Shown here one piece after another: positions 6,321-10,966 of a stretch of DNA of 10,966 nt. The position numbers and the translations under genes are program-made. Every line of letters begins with the position of its first letter. The stretch's first letter is position 1. The stretch lies in the NCBI GenBank assembly GCA_964437445.1, contig CAYTGR010000088.1, forward strand, positions 1 through 10,966, read 5' to 3'. The DNA comes from CAYTGR01 sp964437445. Its GTDB lineage: Bacteria > Chloroflexota > Anaerolineae > B4-G1 > SLSP01. The notes beneath the pieces are model-generated. The model was not told the DNA's origin. It saw nothing but the letters and a program-made list of their open reading frames with translations, and did no database searches.

Positions 6321-7544
6321 TCACCCCGGCAGCAGCGTGCGTAACCAGGGGAACATCCGCCGCCAGAACGGTGGGCGCGGAGATCCGTCCCAGCCGCCCC
6401 CTTCCCACATCGGCGACCACTGGGTCAACCCCACGGCGACCGCGGCGGACGGATCGTTGTTGATCTGATCCGCCAGGCCGACCAACCCCTTCGGCGCGCC
6501 GATCTGGACCGGCAGGCCGAAAATGTCACGGGCCAGCTCGGGCAGCCCGGGCAACCGGGCCGTGCCACCGCACAACACGATGCCCGCTGGCAACAAGCCA
6601 TCGTAGCCGGAGCGCTTGATCTCCTGCTGGACCCCCTCCAGGATCTCCTCGGCGCGGGCCTGGATGATTTCGGCCAGCTTCCAGCGCGGGACGACCACCG
6701 GGGCGGTCTCGCCATAGGGCGACGTCGTGAAGCGCTCCTCCTCACCCACCTGCGCCGCCAGTGCATGGCCGTGGCGTAGCTTCACCTGCTCCACCAGCTC
6801 CGGCGGCAGCCGCAGCCCAATCGCGATGTCGTTGGTGATGTACTCCCCCCCCATCGGCAGCGAGCGGGTATGCCAGACCGTCCCCTCAATGAAAATGGCG
6901 ACGTCGGTCGTGCCCTCGCCAATATCCACCAGCACCACCCCCATCTCCCTCTCAGTGTCGGTGAGGGCCGCACTGCCCGCTGCCAGGCTGGTCAACACCA
7001 GCTCACTCACCTCCACGCCGGCTCCTTGCACACATTTGGTGAGATTCTGGATGGCAGTCGTGGAACCCATCACAACGTGAGCCTCCACCTCCAGGCGGAA
7101 GCCGTGCATCCCCAACGGATTGCGCACGCCCTCCTGCCCATCCACGGTATAAGTGCGCGGGATAATGTGCAGCAATTCCTGGTTTTGCGGCAGGACGATC
7201 GCGCCGGCCGCCTCCAGAGCCCGGTCAATGTCGTCGGTGGTGATGCCGCGGTCGCGCTTGGCGACCCCCACCACCCCCTGGCTGTTGCGCGAGGCAATGT
7301 GCGCCCCGCTGATGCCGACGAAGGCGCGCTCAATCTGGTAGCCGGAGCTCTGCTCGGCCCGCTCCACCGCCTCGGTAATTGCCGCGGTGGCCTCGGTCAC
7401 GTTGACAATGACCCCACGCTTGACCCCCTTGGCGGGCGCGCGCCCCACGCCCACAACCCGGGTCTCGCCGCTCTCGCTGATTTCGGCGACCAGTGCCATG
7501 ATCTTTTGGCTGCCGATATCAATGCCTACCACTGAGCGTTCCAT
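6321..7544 (-). CDS. ftsA: cell division protein FtsA
   Basis: Actin-like ATPase that tethers FtsZ to the membrane and recruits later division proteins. ATG 7544 is chosen because AAAGGGG (7557-7551) lies 6 bases before it; the in-frame GTG at 7550 directly abuts that site. This gives 407 residues. Motifs are phosphate-1 VGIDIGSQKI (6-15), the FtsA-specific 1C domain (about 80-165, with FVGISGAHI and DIDRALEAA), phosphate-2 LVDIGEGTTDVAIF (205-218) and the adenosine motif IVLCGGTARLPGL (322-334). The last 17 residues (PPFWRRMFPWLRTLLPG) form a basic, Trp-rich segment that suits the C-terminal amphipathic membrane-targeting helix. The gene follows ftsQ after 45 bases and precedes ftsZ, so it is almost certainly co-transcribed. 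Nothing appears truncated. Confidence 0.96.
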   Translation of the reverse strand: MERSVVGIDIGSQKIMALVAEISESGETRVVGVGRAPAKGVKRGVIVNVTEATAAITEAVERAEQSSGYQIERAFVGISGAHIASRNSQGVVGVAKRDRGITTDDIDRALEAAGAIVLPQNQELLHIIPRTYTVDGQEGVRNPLGMHGFRLEVEAHVVMGSTTAIQNLTKCVQGAGVEVSELVLTSLAAGSAALTDTEREMGVVLVDIGEGTTDVAIFIEGTVWHTRSLPMGGEYITNDIAIGLRLPPELVEQVKLRHGHALAAQVGEEERFTTSPYGETAPVVVPRWKLAEIIQARAEEILEGVQQEIKRSGYDGLLPAGIVLCGGTARLPGLPELARDIFGLPVQIGAPKGLVGLADQINNDPSAAVAVGLTQWSPMWEGGGWDGSPRPPFWRRMFPWLRTLLPG

Positions 7545-7550
7545 CGTCAC

Positions 7551-7557
7551 CCCCTTT
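7551..7557 (-). promoter_or_regulatory. ribosome binding site deciding the ftsA start
   Basis: On the minus strand AAAGGGG is followed by GTGACG and then ATG 7544. The 6-base spacing supports the ATG and rules against the GTG at 7550, which would have no spacer. Confidence 0.75.
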
Positions 7558-7589
7558 ACTCTGGAAACCGGACGTTGCCGCCCGCAGCC

Positions 7590-8369
7590 TCACCACAGAC
7601 GGTCCAAAGCGTAAGTCGGCGCGGCCGGAAAACGGACATCTATCACAGCCGGGAAAATCTGACGGGCATCCAGATCAGCAATCAGCGCCTGGTAGACCTG
7701 CCAGCGGGCCTGCATCTCACCGCCGACGCCAAAGGCCACCCGCCGCCCTTGCGGGTCGGTCCAGACCAGGCCGCGCCGGGTGGTATATTCCAGGGCGTCG
7801 GCGGGCACGCCCAGCCGGATCAGATCGCGCACCCCGGTCAGCAGCTCCAGCGGGACAGTGGAGCCGGGCAGCGGGCCACGCACCTGCGGCAAATCCGGTC
7901 GCTCCGCCCAGGCCGGGAAGAGCGCCCCCTGCGTATCCACCCACTGCGTCCCGCTCTCGGTCACCCAGACCAGGACCGGCTGCCGCTCGTTGACCTGGAT
8001 GGTGCAGCCGGCCGGGTAAAGCGTACAGCTGACCTGGGCCTGGGTGATCGCCGGGACCTGCGCCAAAATGCGGTCAACGCTCTCCGCCGGATGGACCCAG
8101 AAGCGGTGCATTCCCGGCAGCCCGCTCGCTAACGCCACCTCGCGCGCCGTCTGGCCCGAGGCCCCAATCACCTGAATCGCCCCGTCGGCCACGTACCAGC
8201 TCTGGTCCAGCCAGAGCCAGGTCGCGGCCAACAGCAGCACCAGCACCAACAGAATCCAGGGCCAGGGTAACTGGACCGGTTGTGTGCTACGCCGCGCCCG
8301 CCGGTTCACCTGGGGTTGGGCCCCCAGCAGAGCCGCCGTCCGATAATAGCGCTGCTGTCGTTTAGCCAT
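7590..8369 (-). CDS. ftsQ: cell division protein FtsQ/DivIB
   Basis: 259-residue bitopic divisome protein that links early and late division proteins through FtsB/FtsL. A basic cytoplasmic N-terminus (1-33) precedes one membrane segment (about 36-54, LPWPWILLVLVLLLAATWLW). A POTRA domain follows (about 60-130) with the typical IQVIGASGQTAREVALASGL start and an ERQPVLVW end. Then comes the FtsQ beta domain with VDTQGALFPAW and a final IDVRFP strand. Sequence conservation is low in this family, so position between ddl and ftsA adds much to the call. The start ATG has GAGGTG at 8379-8374. The gene follows ddl after 130 bases that contain repeats and hairpins, unlike the tighter spacing of the rest of the cluster, so its expression may be partly uncoupled from murB-ddl. 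Confidence 0.92.
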   Translation of the reverse strand: MAKRQQRYYRTAALLGAQPQVNRRARRSTQPVQLPWPWILLVLVLLLAATWLWLDQSWYVADGAIQVIGASGQTAREVALASGLPGMHRFWVHPAESVDRILAQVPAITQAQVSCTLYPAGCTIQVNERQPVLVWVTESGTQWVDTQGALFPAWAERPDLPQVRGPLPGSTVPLELLTGVRDLIRLGVPADALEYTTRRGLVWTDPQGRRVAFGVGGEMQARWQVYQALIADLDARQIFPAVIDVRFPAAPTYALDRLW

Positions 8370-8387
8370 GGTGCACCTCAGTTATCC

Positions 8388-8443
8388 GTGAGCAGAAAGT
8401 AGTGAACAGGGCTCAGGCGCGTCAACTACAAACTTCCCTGTTC
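8388..8443. repeat. degenerate inverted heptamer array D (ddl/ftsQ intergenic)
   Basis: GTGAGCA, GAAAGTA, GTGAACA (8388-8408) align unit by unit with the array at 5060-5080 (GTGAGCA, GTGAGTA, GTGAGCA), so this looks like a decayed copy. It is followed by an inverted arm: GAACAGGG (8404-8411) and CCCTGTTC (8436-8443) are perfect complements around a 24-base loop. Confidence 0.65.
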
Positions 8444-8450
8444 GTAATCA

Positions 8451-8464
8451 GGCGCTTTAGCGCC
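8451..8464. other. short GC hairpin in the ddl-ftsQ gap
   Basis: GGCGCT/AGCGCC forms a 6-bp palindromic stem with a 2-base loop (or 5 bp with a TTTA loop). It lies in the 130-base gap between ddl and ftsQ, transcribed right to left. No T-run follows, so it might attenuate transcription, affect mRNA stability or do nothing. Confidence 0.4.
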
Positions 8465-8499
8465 GTCTTAACGCGCTCAAGGGCGTCACTACCAGCCCC

Positions 8500-9654
8500 T
8501 TAAGAGCGACTTCCACGCTCCCCTGGGCGGAAAAGCCGCTCGGAGCGGGCGTTATCGGCGTGCCGCTCCCGCGCCAGTTCAATCAGCCGGTCCAGCAGCG
8601 CCGGGTAGGACAATCCCGACGCAGCCCACAGTTTGGGATACATGCTGATCGGCGTGAAACCGGGGATGGTGTTGAGCTCATTCAAGAAGAGCTCGCCCGT
8701 CCGCCGGTTGAGCAGAAAGTCGGCCCGCGCCAGACCGGCGCAATCCACCGCCTTGTAGGCCTCAGCCGCCACCGCCCGGACCCGCTCCACCGTCACCTCA
8801 TCCAGCGGGGCCGGGATGAGCAGGCGCGAAGCCTCTTCCCCTGCGTCAAGGTACTTGGCGTAATAGTCGTAAAACTCCCGGCTGGGGATGATCTCCCCAG
8901 GGATGGAGACCTCCGGTTCGTCGTTGCCTAACACGCTGACTTCAATTTCGCGCGCGTAAGGGACGGCGGCTTCCACCAGGAGGCGCCGATCATAGCGTGC
9001 CGCCTCGTCCAGCCCGCGCCGCAGTTCCTCTTGATCGTGGCATTTGGTAATGCCCACACTGGAGCCGAGGTTGGCCGGTTTGGTGAAGAGAGGATAATCC
9101 AGCTGCGCTTTGACCTCAATCTCTTCCAGCACCGCCTCCGGGTCTTGCTCCCATTGCCGCCGGGTCAGCGCCACATAGGGCGCGACCGGCAGGCCGTGCG
9201 CGCGGCAGACATCCTTGAACAAAATCTTGTCCATCGCCGCCGCCGAGCCAAGCACCCCGGCCCCGACATAGGGAATGCCGGCCAGCTCCAGCAGCCCTTG
9301 CAGCGTCCCATCCTCGCCAAAGGTGCCATGCAGCACCGGGATGGCGACATCCACCCGCGAGAGCAGCGCCAGCTGCGCCCCCCGGTCAGTGCCCTCCGTC
9401 ACCGTCCACAGGCCGGCCCGCCCCGGATCGGGGAAGATCGCCGCGCCCAACAGCTCCGTTGTATCCTCCCGTGCCAGCGCCTCCAGGGCCCCCGCGCCGG
9501 TGATCCAGCCGCCCGTGCGGGTGATCCCCACCGGCAGGAGCTCGTATCGCTCAGGGTTCAAGGCCGCCATCACCGAGCGGGCCGAGACCAGACTCACCTC
9601 GTGTTCCCCCGACCGTCCCCCAAAGAAGACGGCCACTTTTAATTGGTCCTGCAT
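8500..9654 (-). CDS. ddl: D-alanine--D-alanine ligase
   Basis: ATP-grasp enzyme that joins two D-Ala for the peptidoglycan pentapeptide; cytoplasmic, 384 residues, near the usual length (300-370) with a slightly extended C-tail. Motifs are GGRSGEHEVSLVSA (12-25) with Glu17 at the first D-Ala site, HGTFGEDGTLQGLLE (109-123), KPANLGSSVGI (192-202), the omega-loop EFYDYYAKYLD (260-270), ARADFLL with Arg310, and NELNTIPGFT (325-334) with the metal-binding Glu and Asn. The Tyr-containing omega-loop is that of D-Ala-D-Ala ligases, not the His form of VanA-type D-lactate ligases, so no vancomycin resistance is suggested. The start has GAGGGA at 9665-9660, 5 bases upstream. It follows murB by 57 bases, consistent with one operon. 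Confidence 0.96.
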   Translation of the reverse strand: MQDQLKVAVFFGGRSGEHEVSLVSARSVMAALNPERYELLPVGITRTGGWITGAGALEALAREDTTELLGAAIFPDPGRAGLWTVTEGTDRGAQLALLSRVDVAIPVLHGTFGEDGTLQGLLELAGIPYVGAGVLGSAAAMDKILFKDVCRAHGLPVAPYVALTRRQWEQDPEAVLEEIEVKAQLDYPLFTKPANLGSSVGITKCHDQEELRRGLDEAARYDRRLLVEAAVPYAREIEVSVLGNDEPEVSIPGEIIPSREFYDYYAKYLDAGEEASRLLIPAPLDEVTVERVRAVAAEAYKAVDCAGLARADFLLNRRTGELFLNELNTIPGFTPISMYPKLWAASGLSYPALLDRLIELARERHADNARSERLFRPGERGSRS

Positions 9655-9711
9655 AAGCTTCCCTCTCTAAGTTAGTAGCGTTTCAGCGGTCCGGCTTTTC
9701 ACAGCCAGGAC

Positions 9712-10629
9712 TTACGCCATCAGGAGCTCAATCTCCGGCTCCAACCGTACCCCAAACTGCTGCTCTACCGTAGCCTGCACCTGTTTGAGCAGCGCCAGGA
9801 AGTCCGCCGCCGTCCCGCCCCCCTCGTTCATGAAAAAGTTCGCGTGCTGCGTGGAGACGGTGATCCCGCCCACCCGCGCGCCTTTCAGCCCCGCTGCCGC
9901 AATCAACCGGCCGGCGTAATCACCCGGCGGGTTCTTGAAGGTGGAGCCCAGCGTCCGCCCCGGCGGTTGCGTCCGCTGGCGGCGCGCCGTGTATTCGGCG
10001 GCCTTGGCAGCCAGCTGCTCCGGATCACCGGGCCGCAATTGCAAAGTCACCGCCAGCACCACCCAGGCCGTCCCCGCCCCCTTGAGCCGGCTGCACCGGT
10101 ACCGGAAGTCAAACCACTCCGGGGTGACGGTCAACACCTCCCCGGTGGGAGCCAGGACCTCAGCGGCGCTCAAAATACCGGCGATCTCACCGCCGAAAGC
10201 GCCGGCGTTGTTGATCACCGCGCCGCCGACCGTCCCCGGCACCCCCACCGCCCAGGTGAGGCCGCCCCAGCCCCGACGCACCGCCTCACGCGCCAGCGGG
10301 GCAATGGAGGCCCCTGTCTCCACCCGCAACCGGTAATCCGGCTCCCAGCGCACCGCCCGCGCCCGGTTGAGGATGACCAGACCGCGCAGCCCCTCATCGG
10401 GCAGCAGCAGGTTGGTCAGCCCACCCAGCACCCGCCAGGGGAGCTCCGCCGACCGCGCCGCCCCGACCGCCGCCACCAGCTCGGCCGGGCTCTCCACCAC
10501 GACCAGCAGGTCAGCGGGGCCGCCCACGCCCAGCGCCGAATAGCGGGCCAGCGGTTCCGCACGCCGGGCGCGCTCGCCCAGCTCTTGAGCCACCGCCAGC
10601 AGGCGGGATTCGTAATCGTCAGCCAGCAT
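9712..10629 (-). CDS. murB: UDP-N-acetylenolpyruvoylglucosamine reductase
   Basis: FAD- and NADPH-dependent enzyme that reduces UDP-GlcNAc-enolpyruvate to UDP-MurNAc in the cytoplasm. The 305 residues start at ATG 10629, which has GAGGG 7 bases upstream (10641-10637); the adjacent in-frame TTG at 10632 is less likely. FAD-binding features are YSALGVGGPADLLV (30-43), LGGLTNLLLPDEG (68-80) and GVPGTVGGAVINNAG (129-143). Active-site features are Tyr177-Arg178 in YRCSRLK, Ser229 in GSTFKNP (proton donor) and Glu299 in LEPEIELL. The continuous GSTFKNP-to-QHANFFMN arrangement fits the shorter type II MurB common outside Enterobacteria. It opens the visible cluster, but its upstream neighbour is an RHS gene end rather than murC or murG, so the usual cluster order is interrupted. 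The ribosome site overlaps the stop codon of that upstream fragment. Confidence 0.96.
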   Translation of the reverse strand: MLADDYESRLLAVAQELGERARRAEPLARYSALGVGGPADLLVVVESPAELVAAVGAARSAELPWRVLGGLTNLLLPDEGLRGLVILNRARAVRWEPDYRLRVETGASIAPLAREAVRRGWGGLTWAVGVPGTVGGAVINNAGAFGGEIAGILSAAEVLAPTGEVLTVTPEWFDFRYRCSRLKGAGTAWVVLAVTLQLRPGDPEQLAAKAAEYTARRQRTQPPGRTLGSTFKNPPGDYAGRLIAAAGLKGARVGGITVSTQHANFFMNEGGGTAADFLALLKQVQATVEQQFGVRLEPEIELLMA

Positions 10630-10639
10630 CAAGATGCCC

Positions 10640-10966
10640 TCAAGCTATTGTGTTACCGCCGAATACTACCCGTATGAAGCCCACCCCCATCTCGCGCTGA
10701 CCGGTGTAGCGGTAGGGCGTGGGCAGGCGACCGGTCTCGCCGCGTGGCAGGCCGTAGGGCGTGTACCGCAGGCTGCTCACCACCGTCCCGGTCAGCCCCG
10801 TCACCCGGCTGGCGCTGCCCAGCTGGTCGCCGTGCAGGAAGTATACCACCATCCCGTCGCTGCGCTGCTCGCGCAGGGCGATCCGCTGCCCGTGGACAAA
10901 GTAGTAGGTGTGCGTGATCCGGCCCGTGGGGGAGAGCGTGATCTCCACCGCGCCCAGGAAGACGGT
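10640..10966 (-). pseudogene. 3' fragment of an RHS/YD-repeat protein gene
   Basis: The frame is open to the window edge, so the 5' part lies outside. The visible ~108 residues show YD-repeat features: GRITHTYYFVHGQRIALRE, then YFLHGDQLGSASRVT (the HxDxLGSxxxxT signature before the RHS core), RYTPYGLPRGETG and YRYTGQRE. In intact RHS proteins the last motif is followed by a GLY-x-Y-x-ARYYDP segment and a variable toxin tip. Here the match ends right after TGQRE; about 15 unrelated residues follow before TGA at 10642-10640. It is therefore either truncated by recombination or a silent cassette. Full-length RHS proteins are large surface or secreted polymorphic-toxin carriers. The end lies 10 bases from the murB ATG, and its stop overlaps the murB ribosome site. 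Whether the missing 5' part is intact cannot be seen. Confidence 0.75.

Noticed and set aside
8500..9654. VanA-type D-Ala-D-Lac ligase
   Set aside because: The omega-loop has the Tyr-containing FYDYYAKY form of ordinary D-Ala-D-Ala ligases, and the gene lies in the housekeeping cluster.
9844..10677. Long + strand open frame opposite murB
   Set aside because: murB carries all its active-site motifs on the other strand; this product is Pro/Arg-rich shadow sequence.

Overview
The window looks like chromosomal DNA of a GC-rich Chloroflexota bacterium (Anaerolineae/Caldilineae-like). This placement is inferred from the gene order murB-ddl-ftsQ-ftsA-ftsZ, two exported proteins with the Thr/Pro-rich linkers common in that phylum, and the subfamilies of the CapA-like and S41 proteins. 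No rRNA or other marker in the window fixes the taxonomy.

Layout. (1) Positions 1-1458, + strand, are visibly less GC-rich than the rest and hold only gene remains. These are a PD-(D/E)XK-type nuclease gene that is cut by the window edge and frameshifted near 425-445, a tandem 21-bp repeat, the first ~55 codons of a DNA adenine methylase, and probably the first ~28 codons of the HNH-type endonuclease that usually follows such a methylase. It reads as a decayed restriction-modification/nuclease locus. (2) Positions 1459-5041, + strand, hold three apparently intact genes: a CapA-like lipoprotein, a small protein of unknown function and an S41 (CtpA-like) exported peptidase. (3) Positions 5146-10629, - strand, hold the division and cell-wall cluster murB, ddl, ftsQ, ftsA, ftsZ, converging on the S41 gene. 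(4) Positions 10640-10966, - strand, hold the 3' end of an RHS/YD-repeat gene that stops immediately before murB.

The five cluster genes act together. MurB and Ddl supply UDP-MurNAc and D-Ala-D-Ala for the peptidoglycan precursor. FtsQ, FtsA and FtsZ build the divisome: the FtsZ ring, its membrane anchor FtsA, and the periplasm-facing FtsQ/DivIB. All five keep their diagnostic motifs.

The most interesting non-coding signal is a set of 7-nt periodic arrays at gene boundaries: 3156-3218, 3624-3756, 5046-5120 and 8388-8443. Each has a run of heptamers on one side of a short spacer and heptamers of inverted sense on the other. Three of the four can fold into clear hairpins, and one array has been absorbed into the coding ends of two genes. 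I found no CRISPR array, tRNA or rRNA, and no convincing novel defence operon.
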